Source: Bacteroides sp. (lineage in GTDB: Bacteria > Bacteroidota > Bacteroidia > Bacteroidales > Bacteroidaceae). Taken from it: a stretch of 64,000 bases of DNA. Position numbers and translations under genes: made by a program. The stretch is from the NCBI GenBank assembly GCA_021202275.1, contig JAJQDI010000015.1, forward strand, positions 523,159 to 587,158, given 5' to 3'. This document shows positions 36,732 to 45,996 of the stretch, piece by piece; within the stretch, counting starts at the first letter, position 1, and every line of letters begins with the position of its first letter. The notes below the pieces were generated by a model. It was not told the origin of the DNA, searched no databases, and was given only the letters and a program-made list of their open reading frames with translations.

Positions 36732-39536
36732 TTAAAAGTTACGCGGCCCGGGACCTCCCGGCATTCCGGGACCACCCGGTCCTCTACGGGGTCCCATACC
36801 CGCACCTTGCGGAGCCCGGCCGCCCAAGGTATTGAAACGATAAACAAAGTGTACCATGCAATAACTTCCCAGTGTATTGTAGCGGGTATCACTCATCATG
36901 GTCTCCGTGATGGTACGGCTCAGATTGGTCTGGTGATGCAGAATATCGTATATCTTGAAACGGATGGTTCCGCGGTTGTTCTTCAGGAAGTTCTTGGAAA
37001 GCTGCGCGTTCCAGATCACCTCATTCTTTTTATAATCTCCGCTGTATCCCTGCATCAGGTGATAATTGACATCCGTAGACAGATAGAGTTGCCAGGGAAG
37101 ATTAATATTGGTATTTGCGCCGAAATAATAATCAAATGTCTCCCGGTTGCTGTTGGATTGTTTACTGTTGCGTGTCAGACTGTAATTGACCGAACCATTC
37201 AGAGAAACATCAAAGGCATCTGTACGGTAATTTCCGGTGAGTTTCTCGCCCAATCGCAGGTTATGTGTGGTACTGAGTCGTGCGTCTTCACCCTGGTTCA
37301 CGCTGGTATAGCTGACCGCATCGCTGAAACTCGCGTTCAGGTTGGAAGAGAGCGTATATTTCTTATTCTTAAAAGGCGTATTGAACGAAAAGAATCCTCT
37401 CGTGTTCCAGTTGCCATTTACATTCACTTTCCGGGAGATACGTCCTCCGGTCAGCGGATCATACGTCATCTGATTGGCTACAGAGTTGATCGTATTGGAA
37501 TAGAAAAGATTTACCGCATAGCTACGCATGGAATTGGGAACGAACTTGTTGTAGAACAACATCAGGTTGTTATTGAAAGAGGGTTTCAGGTTCGGATTAC
37601 CATACCGGATATTCAACGGATCGGTCTGATCAATGACCTCCTGCAGATCTTCGATATTGGGTGCATTGCTACGGCCGCGATAACGCAACATCAGGGTATG
37701 TTGTTTGTCGAACATCAAACGCATCATCACTTGCGGAGAAAAGTTCAGGACATTCTGCCGGGGCAGATGCCTGTCTGTATTGGGACCGATGGTGGTTTTA
37801 CTCAACGAGGATTGCGGAGTGAGCCCCAAACCGGCATTATACATCAGCTTCGGATGTATACCTCTGATAGAGACCTCCGCCGTATGGGTATCATAGAAAT
37901 TCTCTACACGCGAGCTCAACGAATCTACGTACAGCTCCGGATGCAGGAGATAATCTACAGACAGATTATCATAGACAAGAGATTGTCCTAACTGGTTGCG
38001 GTGAGAGAATTCATACCGCAACTGAAGAAAATGATTTTTAAATACAGGCTCCGCATAAGAGGCAGAGACACTCCAGTTGCGGCTGTCGCTGTTGCGGCTG
38101 GTGTGCCGATCCAGGATCAGCAGGCTATCTTCCACAAAAAATTCGGTCTGGGAATAACTATCGCTTTCCGTATCTGTATCGCTGTAGCCAAAATTTCCTC
38201 CCAGATGCAGGTTACGTCCTTTGCTGTTGAGTTTGCGGAATACCTGGAGACGACCGTTGAAAGAGAAATTATCACTTTTACTTCCTGAATACGAATTCTT
38301 CTCATTGACAAGCTCATAATTAGTATTCATTGTTTCCGACCACGACTCATTCCAGGAGTTCGTATGAGAGTAACTCCCTCCCGGACGGAAGATAATGGTA
38401 GTCATCGTATCCGGTCGCCATTCAAAGCGCAGATCAAAGCGCAGATCGTGGCGCTTACGCTGGGAGGCGCTGGTACTGTTGCCATACGAAGACTCTTCTC
38501 CCAGGAAGGTCTCAGTAGAACTTTCCATACGGGCATCGTTGTCTGAATAGCCATATTGTACATTCCCTCCGTATTGCAATTTATTGGTATTTTTGGCAAA
38601 GTTGACTCCCAGAGAATGGGTGGTCATAATTCCGGAACCTGCGCCTCCACTGCTCATTCCCTGACCGGCATCTCCAAATTCGGAGAACCCTTTGTTGTTG
38701 GTATTGTTGGAAGAACCGATCACAGAGAAACTGGTATCGTCCTTGAAGCGGCTCACCATGACTCCGGCCTCGTAACGATCATCTGTTCCATACCCACCTA
38801 TCAGGTTACCGATCCATCCCTGTTTCATCCCTTTCTTGACCGTGAGATCCAGCACGGTCTCTTCTTCCCCGTCATCAATCCCCGTAATACGTGCCATATC
38901 ACTCTTTTTGTCGTAGGCTTTTACCTTTTCCACCATACTTACCGGCAAATTCTTCATGGAGACATTCGGGTCATCGGAAAAGAACTCTTTTCCATCTACC
39001 ATGATCTTGGTGATTTCTTTTCCGTTGTGAGTGATCTTTCCTTCACTGGATACTTCAATGCCTGGCAATTTCTTCACCAGATCTTCCAGCATAGCACCTT
39101 CCGCCACCCGGTAGGCCGAAGCGGAATATTCGGTAGTATCTGCTCTCACCACTACCGGAGGGGCTTCCGCGACTACCACAGCCTCCTGAAGCATGATCGC
39201 GTCTGTTTCCAACGCCACGGTTCCGACACTAAAGGAAGTACGATTGGAAGAGAGTTGTACCGGCACCTCTTTGTTGCGGAAGCCCATATAGGAAACCCGC
39301 AACACATACTGACCTGCTGCGACTTTAGGAAGACTGAAACTACCATTTCTCAAGGTGGCGATCCCGACAACAAAAGTGCTGTCAGGCAGGGAAAGTAATT
39401 GAACGGTAGCCTGTTCGACAGGCTCTTTGGTGTCTGCTTCTACAACGACACCGCTTACGGTAATAGTTTTGTTTTGCGCAAAAGTACAGAAAGTAGTACT
39501 GAGCAAAAGTACTACTCCGGTAATCATTTTCTTCAT
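36732..39536 (-). CDS. TonB-dependent receptor / outer-membrane beta-barrel protein
   Basis: A 934-residue outer-membrane protein of the OMP_b-brl_3 type. Signal peptide to about residue 20 (CTFAQ); a carboxypeptidase-like regulatory domain (SGVVVEADTKEPVEQATVQL, residues 28-110); a plug domain (MLEDLVKKLPGIEVSSEGKI near 150, then NGKEITKIMVDGKEFFSDD); then the barrel. The end is a Gly/Pro/Arg-rich tail (PRRGPGGPGMPGGPGP) after the last strand, VHFVYRFNTLG. No SusD homologue or TonB box partner is adjacent, so the substrate cannot be named. Transcribed alone. Confidence 0.88.
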   Translation of the reverse strand: MKKMITGVVLLLSTTFCTFAQNKTITVSGVVVEADTKEPVEQATVQLLSLPDSTFVVGIATLRNGSFSLPKVAAGQYVLRVSYMGFRNKEVPVQLSSNRTSFSVGTVALETDAIMLQEAVVVAEAPPVVVRADTTEYSASAYRVAEGAMLEDLVKKLPGIEVSSEGKITHNGKEITKIMVDGKEFFSDDPNVSMKNLPVSMVEKVKAYDKKSDMARITGIDDGEEETVLDLTVKKGMKQGWIGNLIGGYGTDDRYEAGVMVSRFKDDTSFSVIGSSNNTNNKGFSEFGDAGQGMSSGGAGSGIMTTHSLGVNFAKNTNKLQYGGNVQYGYSDNDARMESSTETFLGEESSYGNSTSASQRKRHDLRFDLRFEWRPDTMTTIIFRPGGSYSHTNSWNESWSETMNTNYELVNEKNSYSGSKSDNFSFNGRLQVFRKLNSKGRNLHLGGNFGYSDTDTESDSYSQTEFFVEDSLLILDRHTSRNSDSRNWSVSASYAEPVFKNHFLQLRYEFSHRNQLGQSLVYDNLSVDYLLHPELYVDSLSSRVENFYDTHTAEVSIRGIHPKLMYNAGLGLTPQSSLSKTTIGPNTDRHLPRQNVLNFSPQVMMRLMFDKQHTLMLRYRGRSNAPNIEDLQEVIDQTDPLNIRYGNPNLKPSFNNNLMLFYNKFVPNSMRSYAVNLFYSNTINSVANQMTYDPLTGGRISRKVNVNGNWNTRGFFSFNTPFKNKKYTLSSNLNASFSDAVSYTSVNQGEDARLSTTHNLRLGEKLTGNYRTDAFDVSLNGSVNYSLTRNSKQSNSNRETFDYYFGANTNINLPWQLYLSTDVNYHLMQGYSGDYKKNEVIWNAQLSKNFLKNNRGTIRFKIYDILHHQTNLSRTITETMMSDTRYNTLGSYCMVHFVYRFNTLGGRAPQGAGMGPRRGPGGPGMPGGPGPRNF

Positions 39537-39605
39537 TTATCTGTGGTTTGGTAAACAGTTGACTTTTTGACGTGTTTCGGACCAAAAGGTTTAATGAAAA
39601 GTAGC

Positions 39606-40010
39606 TTATCTTTTAAAAATTTTATCAACTGATGCTTTTTTCAGCCCATATTCCAGACATATTATATTGATAACCAGAAAAATCAGGAAGGAAGAGGAAT
39701 CTACGGATTGCAGGTCACCAATGGCTATCCGATAGATCATACCGCCAAAAATATAAAAAAGGGTCAGAAACATAGCATTGCGTGTGGCGTTGCCACGGAT
39801 GCGTTCGGTCTCCGGAGATTCCTCTTTGCTGAGGGCAAACAGGATCATCAGCGCACCGGCTATCATCAGGAGTTTGGTACACTTTTTGACAAACAATAAA
39901 TTAGAGTCTGTCACTTTGCCCAGAAGAGCAGCGACAAACGGAAGGAACAGAGCGGCGGCCATCACAACATATCCTATGATCCGGCTAAAGGGAGGTAACA
40001 AAGCTTTCAT
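39606..40010 (-). CDS. small integral membrane protein
   Basis: A 134-residue protein with four hydrophobic segments (about residues 9-30, 40-60, 75-95 and 105-122) and a Lys-rich C-terminus. No known family is recognised. The ATG at 40010 (MKALLPPFSRI) is preferred over an in-frame TTG at 40016. A -7 box (TAACTTTG) sits 23 nt upstream on the minus strand, so it is expressed on its own, divergent from aroB. Confidence 0.7.
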   Translation of the reverse strand: MKALLPPFSRIIGYVVMAAALFLPFVAALLGKVTDSNLLFVKKCTKLLMIAGALMILFALSKEESPETERIRGNATRNAMFLTLFYIFGGMIYRIAIGDLQSVDSSSFLIFLVINIICLEYGLKKASVDKIFKR

Positions 40011-40032
40011 ATCCAATCAGATTTTTATCGGA

Positions 40033-40040
40033 CAAAGTTA
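40033..40040 (-). promoter_or_regulatory. -7 box of the small membrane protein
   Basis: TAACTTTG on the minus strand, a perfect TAnnTTTG, 23 nt before the ATG at 40010. Confidence 0.6.
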
Positions 40041-40115
40041 ACGCTTTCGCTCCAAAAGCCTATGCTGAGGTATTACTTTTTAAATCCTTCGTTTTCAATT
40101 TACGCTTCGAACCTC

Positions 40116-40123
40116 TATCTTTG
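40116..40123 (+). promoter_or_regulatory. -7 box of aroB
   Basis: TATCTTTG with a near-consensus TTTC 19 bp upstream (40093-40096), 26 nt before the aroB ATG. Confidence 0.65.
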
Positions 40124-40149
40124 CACCACAATATGATCCCGTCTTTGAT

Positions 40150-41211
40150 ATGAATAAACAAGAAATTATACTCTCTTCCGATCTCCGGGAAAGTATGGAA
40201 AAAGCCATAGCCGGTTGTACGTATGACAAACTGTTCATTCTGACCGACACGCATACCCGACAACTGTGTATGCCTGTTCTGTCCCGGTTGTCGTGTCTTC
40301 CGGAAGCCACAGAGATCACCATCGGCGCGGGAGATGTACACAAAGAACTGGACACGCTGGCTTCCGTATGGCAGATACTGAGTGAAAAAGGGGCCACCCG
40401 GCACTCTCTGCTGATCAATCTGGGAGGCGGTATGATCACCGATCTGGGAGGTTTTGCCGCTGCCACCTTCAAACGGGGCATTCCTTACATCAATATACCC
40501 ACCACTCTGCTAGCCATGGTAGATGCTTCCGTGGGAGGCAAGACCGGGATCAATTTCAATGGACTGAAAAACGAAGTAGGTGCCTTCTGCCCTACCTCCA
40601 GCGTACTGATAGATACCAACTTCCTGCGTACTCTGGATCGGGAGAACTTCGTTTCGGGATATGCGGAAATGCTGAAACACGGACTCATCAGTGAACCCGG
40701 ACATTGGGAAGAACTCCTCGCCTTCGATATGCAAGAGGTAGATTACGAAAGACTGAACACACTGGTAGGAAAATCGGTCCGGATCAAAGAAGATATTGTG
40801 CGGCAAGATCCATACGAACGCGGCATACGCAAAGCGTTGAATCTGGGACATACCATCGGGCATGCTTTCGAAAGTCTGGCACTGGAAGAAAACCGTCCGG
40901 TATTGCACGGCTATGCAGTGGCCTGGGGAATGATCTGCGAACTCTATCTCTCCGTAGTGAAAGCGGGCTTCCCACAGGAAAAAATGCGCCGTACCAATCA
41001 GTTTATCCGGGAAAATTACGGCAGTTTCCTTTTTGACTGCAAACAGTACGACCGCTTGTATGAACGGATGTTGCATGACAAAAAGAACACCGCGGGTATC
41101 ATTAACTTTACCTTATTAAATGATATAGGAGAGATCGCGATCAATCAGACAGCAGATAAAGAGCTGATCTTTGAGACACTGGACTTCTACCGCGAATGTA
41201 TGGGAATGTGA
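40150..41211 (+). CDS. aroB: 3-dehydroquinate synthase
   Basis: Second step of the shikimate pathway: DAHP to 3-dehydroquinate, using NAD+ and a divalent metal. The 353-residue protein has the glycine-rich NAD site (LLINLGGGMITDLGGFAA), then PTTLLAMVDASVGGKTGIN, and the metal ligands in YAEMLKHGLI, LNLGHTIGHAFE and LHGYAVAWGM. Length is standard. It lies upstream of tRNA-Pro and aroA, but aroA is separated from it by the tRNA and a terminator. Confidence 0.96.
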   Translation: MNKQEIILSSDLRESMEKAIAGCTYDKLFILTDTHTRQLCMPVLSRLSCLPEATEITIGAGDVHKELDTLASVWQILSEKGATRHSLLINLGGGMITDLGGFAAATFKRGIPYINIPTTLLAMVDASVGGKTGINFNGLKNEVGAFCPTSSVLIDTNFLRTLDRENFVSGYAEMLKHGLISEPGHWEELLAFDMQEVDYERLNTLVGKSVRIKEDIVRQDPYERGIRKALNLGHTIGHAFESLALEENRPVLHGYAVAWGMICELYLSVVKAGFPQEKMRRTNQFIRENYGSFLFDCKQYDRLYERMLHDKKNTAGIINFTLLNDIGEIAINQTADKELIFETLDFYRECMGM

Positions 41212-41247
41212 TGTTGAAAAGTTCTTTATAAGAAAAGAACGCTTTTC

Positions 41248-41278
41248 TTTGGAAATCCAAAATAAAAACGTATTTTTG
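41248..41278 (+). promoter_or_regulatory. promoter of tRNA-Pro (perfect consensus)
   Basis: TTTG (41248-41251) and TATTTTTG (41271-41278) with exactly 19 bp between, 11 nt before the tRNA 5' end. Confidence 0.8.
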
Positions 41279-41289
41279 CAGCCGCAATT

Positions 41290-41363
41290 CGGGATGTAGC
41301 TCAGCCCGGTAGAGTGCTCGTCTGGGGGGCGAGTGGTCGCAGGTTCAAATCCTGTCATCCCGA
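41290..41363 (+). tRNA. tRNA-Pro (anticodon GGG)
   Basis: A 74-nt cloverleaf. The acceptor CGGGATG pairs with CATCCCG, discriminator A, no encoded CCA. The D-arm is AGCTCAGCCCGGTAGAGT-like; the anticodon loop CTGGGGG gives GGG, reading CCC and CCU. The T-arm GCAGG-TTCAAAT-CCTGT is normal. Confidence 0.95.
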
Positions 41364-41371
41364 CAGAAAAG

Positions 41372-41406
41372 AAAAAGGGGGTGTCCCATGAGGACAGTCC
41401 CTTTTT
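41372..41406 (+). terminator. terminator after tRNA-Pro
   Basis: AAAAAGGG pairs with CCCTTTTT, with an inner TGTCC/GGACA stem and a CATGA loop, followed by T residues, 9 nt beyond the tRNA. Confidence 0.85.
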
Positions 41407-41436
41407 CATATATTCACATGAAATATCCTGTCCGAG

Positions 41437-42666
41437 ATGGCACGCTACACACTTTCCATACCCACCCATATGCAAGCTGTGATCCAGCTTCCGGCTTCCA
41501 AAAGCATCAGCAACCGGGCATTGATCATCAACGCGCTGGCCCGTTCCGCACAGGTGCCGTCCAATCTGTCCGATTGTGACGATACCCGGGCGATGGTACA
41601 CGCGCTGGAACACCGGGAAGATGTCATAGATATCGGCGCTGCCGGCACATCCATGCGATTTCTCACGGCTTATCTGAGTGCAACCGAAGGTACTTATACG
41701 ATTACTGGCAGCGCACGCATGCAGCAACGCCCCATACAGGTATTGGTAGATGCGCTGCGTGTACTGGGAGCAGATATCTCTTATCAAAAAAAGGATGGAT
41801 ATCCGCCATTGCTGATCCGGGGAACATCCCTTAAAGGAGGGAATGTATCGCTTCGGGGAAATATCAGTTCGCAATATATCTCCGCTCTGCTGATGATAGG
41901 GCCGGTACTTCCTGAAGGGCTGTCGCTGCAACTGACCGGAGACATTATATCCCGCCCTTATATCGAACTTACCCTGCAATTGATGCGTGACTTTGGTGCC
42001 CGGGCCGAATGGACTTCCGGACAGGAGATCCGTGTATGGGCCCAGCCCTACCGGGGGCGTTCTTTTCGGGTAGAAAGCGATTGGAGTGCGGCGTCTTACT
42101 GGTATCAGCTGGCTGCCCTTGCAGAAAAGGCTTCCTTCGACCTGGGCGGGTTGTTCGTCAACAGCTATCAGGGAGACAGCCGGGGTGCGGAGGTATTCTC
42201 AAAGTTGGGAATAGAGACCGTATTCACCGAAAAAGGAGTTTCTATCCACAAAAAGAGCATCCCTGTCACCTATCTGGAAGAAGACTTTATAGACATACCC
42301 GATCTGGCACAAACCGTTGTTGTCACCTGCGCTTTGCTGGATGTTCCTTTTCGCTTCACGGGTCTTCAGACACTCCGGATCAAAGAGACCGATCGCATCC
42401 ATGCTCTGGTTACAGAGATGCGCAAGCTAGGATATATATTGAAAGATGAGAACGATTCTGTCCTGATGTGGGATGGCGAACGTTGTAAACCGGAAGCAGC
42501 TCCGGTCATCAGTACCTATGAAGACCACCGCATGGCCATGGCCTTTGCTCCGGCAGCCCTGAAGTTCCCGCGGATGAGTATAGCCGATCCTCTGGTAGTA
42601 ACGAAGTCTTATCCCGGCTATTGGGAAGATCTGAAAAAGGCTGGTGCGCGGATCGATCATCCATAA
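41437..42666 (+). CDS. aroA: 3-phosphoshikimate 1-carboxyvinyltransferase (EPSP synthase)
   Basis: Sixth step of the shikimate pathway: shikimate-3-phosphate plus phosphoenolpyruvate to EPSP. The 409-residue protein is a little shorter than E. coli AroA (427), mainly through a compact N-terminus (MARYTLSIPTHMQAVIQLPA). Active-site motifs are present: PASKSISNRALIINAL, AAGTSMRFL, GSARMQQRPI, KETDRIHALVTEMRKLG and YEDHRMAMAFAPAAL. The ATG lies 31 nt after the tRNA-Pro terminator; no consensus promoter box was seen. Confidence 0.95.
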   Translation: MARYTLSIPTHMQAVIQLPASKSISNRALIINALARSAQVPSNLSDCDDTRAMVHALEHREDVIDIGAAGTSMRFLTAYLSATEGTYTITGSARMQQRPIQVLVDALRVLGADISYQKKDGYPPLLIRGTSLKGGNVSLRGNISSQYISALLMIGPVLPEGLSLQLTGDIISRPYIELTLQLMRDFGARAEWTSGQEIRVWAQPYRGRSFRVESDWSAASYWYQLAALAEKASFDLGGLFVNSYQGDSRGAEVFSKLGIETVFTEKGVSIHKKSIPVTYLEEDFIDIPDLAQTVVVTCALLDVPFRFTGLQTLRIKETDRIHALVTEMRKLGYILKDENDSVLMWDGERCKPEAAPVISTYEDHRMAMAFAPAALKFPRMSIADPLVVTKSYPGYWEDLKKAGARIDHP

Positions 42667-42701
42667 TTCGTTCCATCCGTACATACCTCCACTTTCTGTA
42701 G

Positions 42702-42720
42702 AGACGCACGGCGTGCGTCT
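42702..42720. repeat. palindromic repeat GAGACGCAC family, copy 1
   Basis: AGACGCAC-GGC-GTGCGTCT, preceded by TGTAG. One of five copies in the window (others at 47501, 55965, 56071 and 63953). Confidence 0.75.
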
Positions 42721-42802
42721 GCGCGGTATACCTTACACAGGAACCCGGGATTTATTTTTTATTTATGCAGCAAAAGCAAACAGCCTGGTTACAGAAACAC
42801 AA

Positions 42803-42860
42803 AAGAGGCTGTCTCAAGATAGATTCCAATAAAATAAAATCTATAGGGAGGCAGCCTCTT
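42803..42860. terminator. terminator between aroA and the lipoprotein gene
   Basis: AAGAGGCTG (42803-42811) pairs with CAGCCTCTT (42852-42860), with an inner ATAGATT/AATCTAT stem. It lies between convergent genes; the T-run on the minus side is the better one. Confidence 0.75.
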
Positions 42861-42887
42861 CTTTATATAAAGACGTACAGGTCCTGT

Positions 42888-44072
42888 TTATTTCTTACGG
42901 GCAACCAATAAGTTGGATTCACGCGAATAGCCGATGCGGAAATTCAAAGGCTTCAGATTGCCATTCTGATAGGCTTCCCGCAGTTCCGGTTGGGCATGCT
43001 CATAAAACAAAGGGATCGGTTTGGTGAAGGCTCCGTACAGACTGATATTCCACTGATCGGGATCATACTTAGGCAAGGGTATACCTGAGTCGTCCTGCAT
43101 CACTGCCGAAGAATGCGCGTGGATCGCGTCCCGTATTCCCGAGAAGTGATTGTGGTGCATCAGGTAAGAAGCTGATTTTATAAAGGTTGCCGTATGGGCA
43201 GGTTTCAATTTATTCAGATAGGCTTTCAGACCTTCGTTTGTGGGAAAGCCTGCGTTACTGAGATCGGTAGACAGGTAGTACAGGGTCTGCAAACGATCTG
43301 TTCCGGGTTTGAAATATTTGATCTCTGCCATGTGTGTGCGACGGTTGATGGGGGTGCCGTCTTCATTTTCATACACGATCTCTCCTTCCGTAGTCAACCG
43401 GCAATTGCGCGCATCTACGATCTCTCTGCCAGAACGTACCAGCAACAGAGAAATAATAGGCAATGTACCATCAATGGTGTCATTGGTAAGCTCCACACGC
43501 ATATCTTTCGTACGGAAGAAGCTCCAGTTCAGAATACTGGAAACGGCATCCTGATACAGTTTATAAGTACCATGGGAGGGATCTTTCACACGCACGGGTG
43601 TACCTGCCGGCTCCAGACCGATGAGGAAATAGGTATCCATTCCGGGAAAGAACGTATTGGAAAAAAGGAAATCAGGCCCTCCGAACGGATAGAAAAGCGT
43701 AGTACATCTTTTATTTATATCGTCCAGCTCATTCTCAGAAAAAGAAGCCACCTCCGGAGCCATCTGCTGGTAGGTATTCCAGATCTGATTCATGTTCCGG
43801 GAGTGGTTCTGCCAATCCGCCTTCTGGGTGATCTCATACAATGTACTACTTTCGCTCACCGGCATCCCCGCCACAATACGGGCGGCATCGGTCAGTTCGG
43901 TATTGGCTACCGGACGATTCTGTACGACCGGTACAGTCTCTTCGGAGATTGAATCTGCCGAAGCGATCAGCGCGTCTACCGCAGGACTTTCGGTGGTACT
44001 TTTCTGGCTACAGGCTGTCATTCCTACCAACAGGGCTGCTGCCCATGCTACATAGAGTTTTTTAGTTCTCAT
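42888..44072 (-). CDS. lipoprotein of unknown function
   Basis: A 394-residue predicted lipoprotein: signal peptide with lipobox (GMTAC, Cys21), then a Ser/Glu-rich linker to about residue 60. The body has no motif I recognise. Notable strings are TTLFYPFGGPDFLFSNTFFP, the MDTYFLIGLEPAG pattern, and KYFKPGTDRLQTLYYLSTDL. Its start overlaps the end of the APC permease gene by 11 bp, so the two are very likely made together. That coupling suggests a surface or periplasmic partner of the transporter, but this is inference. Confidence 0.78.
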   Translation of the reverse strand: MRTKKLYVAWAAALLVGMTACSQKSTTESPAVDALIASADSISEETVPVVQNRPVANTELTDAARIVAGMPVSESSTLYEITQKADWQNHSRNMNQIWNTYQQMAPEVASFSENELDDINKRCTTLFYPFGGPDFLFSNTFFPGMDTYFLIGLEPAGTPVRVKDPSHGTYKLYQDAVSSILNWSFFRTKDMRVELTNDTIDGTLPIISLLLVRSGREIVDARNCRLTTEGEIVYENEDGTPINRRTHMAEIKYFKPGTDRLQTLYYLSTDLSNAGFPTNEGLKAYLNKLKPAHTATFIKSASYLMHHNHFSGIRDAIHAHSSAVMQDDSGIPLPKYDPDQWNISLYGAFTKPIPLFYEHAQPELREAYQNGNLKPLNFRIGYSRESNLLVARKK

Positions 44073-45432
44073 ACTGTTTTTTTCTACGATTTACTATTTT
44101 TTGATTCCAGATGTAAAGAACAGCTCCGGTCAGGAGAGTGAGCAGGCTCATGAGGCTCATCCACATGACCGGTTGCGTTTTCCGAACAAAGGTACTCACA
44201 TAATCTTCACGAACCAAATATACAATGGACCAAAGAATTAAAATTATAAAAACGCAGGGAACGATAGGATACCCCCATGTCTTATAAGGCCTGGGAGCAT
44301 CCGGGAATCGCCTGCGGTGTACAAAGACCCCGGCCACCGTCATCATAGCGAAGAAGGAGAGCGTGATCCCTGTATATTTGGTAACCATCTCAAACGAATT
44401 GGTGATGATGAGCAACAAACTAATGAAAAACTGCACCCAGATGGCCACCGTAGGAATGCCTTTGGAGTTTTTCCGGGAGAGCGCCCGCAGGATGTAGGTA
44501 TCTTCACCCATTACCTGAGATACGCGGGGACCCAGGAACACCATGGAGCTGATACTGGATACAAGCAACAAAGCCACCAGCATACCCATGAAATTGCCCA
44601 GCGTGGTTCCGAAAATATGTTGCGCGGCGATCAGTCCGACCTCTACCTGACCCGTCATGGCATCTACCGGAGTAGAGAGCATAAACACGGTATTGAGCAG
44701 GATGTAGAGTACGGTGACGATCAGCGTACTCAGGAACAGGGAACGGGGAATGGTGCGTTGCGGATCACGTATCTCATTGGCCATGTAGGCGGAAGCGTTC
44801 CAGCCCGAATAGGCGTAATATACCCATACCAGGGAGACAGCAAATCCTGTAGAGAAGATATCATCCGGTGAGAACGTTGAAAAAGACGCGGAAAGATCCT
44901 GCTTCTGTGCGGGAAGAATAAAGCCACAGACGATGAACCCAAGGATCACCAGTATCTTGAAGAAGGTAAAATAGCGCTGTACGGCTCCGCCCATTTTCAC
45001 ATCGTAGGCATGTACCAGCGTCACCAATGCCAGTACGACAATAGCTACCCACAGGGGATCCAATACCGGGAATACGCCTGCCAGGTAATTGCTGAGCGCC
45101 ATCGAAGCCAGTGCTACCGGAGCAGCAAAACCAACGATCAGGGAAGCCCATCCGGCCATAAATCCCAGCACCGGATGATAGATCTCCCGCAGATAGTGAT
45201 ATTCACCTCCGGAACGGGGCATAGCAGCTCCCAGCTCTCCATACACCAGCGCACCGCAAAGGGCGATCACTCCCCCGAAGAGCCAGAGCAGAAGAATGGA
45301 TACAAAGTTGGTTGTAGCAAGAAGCTGAAATCCCAGAGAAGTGAATACCCCGGTACCGATCATGTTGGCTATAACAAAGGCAGAAGCGGTTACCAGACCG
45401 AATTTATAGGTGTCGTACTTGTTTTTATTCAT
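44062..45432 (-). CDS. APC family amino acid permease
   Basis: An inner-membrane transporter (456 residues, about twelve helices) of the amino acid-polyamine-organocation superfamily. The first helix has the substrate-binding GTGVFTSLGF (residues 24-33); AMPRSGGEYHYLREIYHP after helix 2 is the usual signature. Substrate cannot be deduced. The ATG at 45432 (MNKNKYDTYKFG) is preferred; an upstream in-frame start would lie at the promoter box 45454-45461. Overlaps the following lipoprotein gene. Confidence 0.88.
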   Translation of the reverse strand: MNKNKYDTYKFGLVTASAFVIANMIGTGVFTSLGFQLLATTNFVSILLLWLFGGVIALCGALVYGELGAAMPRSGGEYHYLREIYHPVLGFMAGWASLIVGFAAPVALASMALSNYLAGVFPVLDPLWVAIVVLALVTLVHAYDVKMGGAVQRYFTFFKILVILGFIVCGFILPAQKQDLSASFSTFSPDDIFSTGFAVSLVWVYYAYSGWNASAYMANEIRDPQRTIPRSLFLSTLIVTVLYILLNTVFMLSTPVDAMTGQVEVGLIAAQHIFGTTLGNFMGMLVALLLVSSISSMVFLGPRVSQVMGEDTYILRALSRKNSKGIPTVAIWVQFFISLLLIITNSFEMVTKYTGITLSFFAMMTVAGVFVHRRRFPDAPRPYKTWGYPIVPCVFIILILWSIVYLVREDYVSTFVRKTQPVMWMSLMSLLTLLTGAVLYIWNQKIVNRRKKQYEN

Positions 45433-45453
45433 GGTTTTTGTTTTACAACCGTA

Positions 45454-45481
45454 CAAAAATACAATTTAATGAGTAACTTTG
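45454..45481. promoter_or_regulatory. back-to-back promoter boxes, APC permease and 140-residue gene
   Basis: TATTTTTG on the minus strand (45454-45461) and TAACTTTG on the plus strand (45474-45481), both perfect TAnnTTTG, 12 bp apart. Confidence 0.6.
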
Positions 45482-45501
45482 TCGAAATTTCATAATTAAT
45501 T

Positions 45502-45924
45502 ATGTGGGTACTCCTGATTTGTCTGATCTTCATCGCTTTGGTGGCTCTGGGAGCCGGATATATCCATAACCGGGATCTGCAACGCAAAAGAGAACGGGGA
45601 GAGGAAACAGAAACTTCCGGAGTACAACAGCCGGACAGCGAATGTTGCGGTCAGCATGCCACGTGCGAAAAAGACAGCCTGCTGGCAGCCGTCAGCAAAG
45701 AAATAGAGTATTACGACGACGAAGAGCTGGATCAGTTTATCGGGTCCGGGGCAGATGAGTACTCGGAAGAGGATACAGAGATCTTCCGGGAAGTATTCTA
45801 TACCATGCGGGAAGAGGATGTCCCGGGGTGGATACGCAGCCTGCAACTGCGCGGGATCGCCCTGCCCGATGCTCTGAAAGACGAAGTAATACTGATCGTC
45901 GGAGAGAAACGCGCGCATGGATAA
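45502..45924 (+). CDS. small membrane-anchored protein with a Cys cluster
   Basis: A 140-residue protein: one N-terminal membrane helix (LLICLIFIALVALGAGYI), a basic stretch (NRDLQRKRERGEE), a cysteine cluster (SECCGQHATCEKD, near residues 47-59) and an acidic C-terminal domain (YYDDEELDQFIG, then YTMREEDVPGWIRSLQLRGI). The CC-x5-C cluster might bind a metal or iron-sulfur cofactor, and the next gene is a metal-type ABC permease. No family name is recognised. Confidence 0.75.
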   Translation: MWVLLICLIFIALVALGAGYIHNRDLQRKRERGEETETSGVQQPDSECCGQHATCEKDSLLAAVSKEIEYYDDEELDQFIGSGADEYSEEDTEIFREVFYTMREEDVPGWIRSLQLRGIALPDALKDEVILIVGEKRAHG

Positions 45925-45996
45925 CCAACTATACCTATATAAGTACCCCCTTTACAGACCGGTACTTTTTGAGTAATCCCTATAATCAGTTCCGGA

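Noticed and set aside
36666..37991. A 441-codon open frame on the plus strand
   Set aside because: Antisense to the TonB-dependent receptor, with no recognisable domain.
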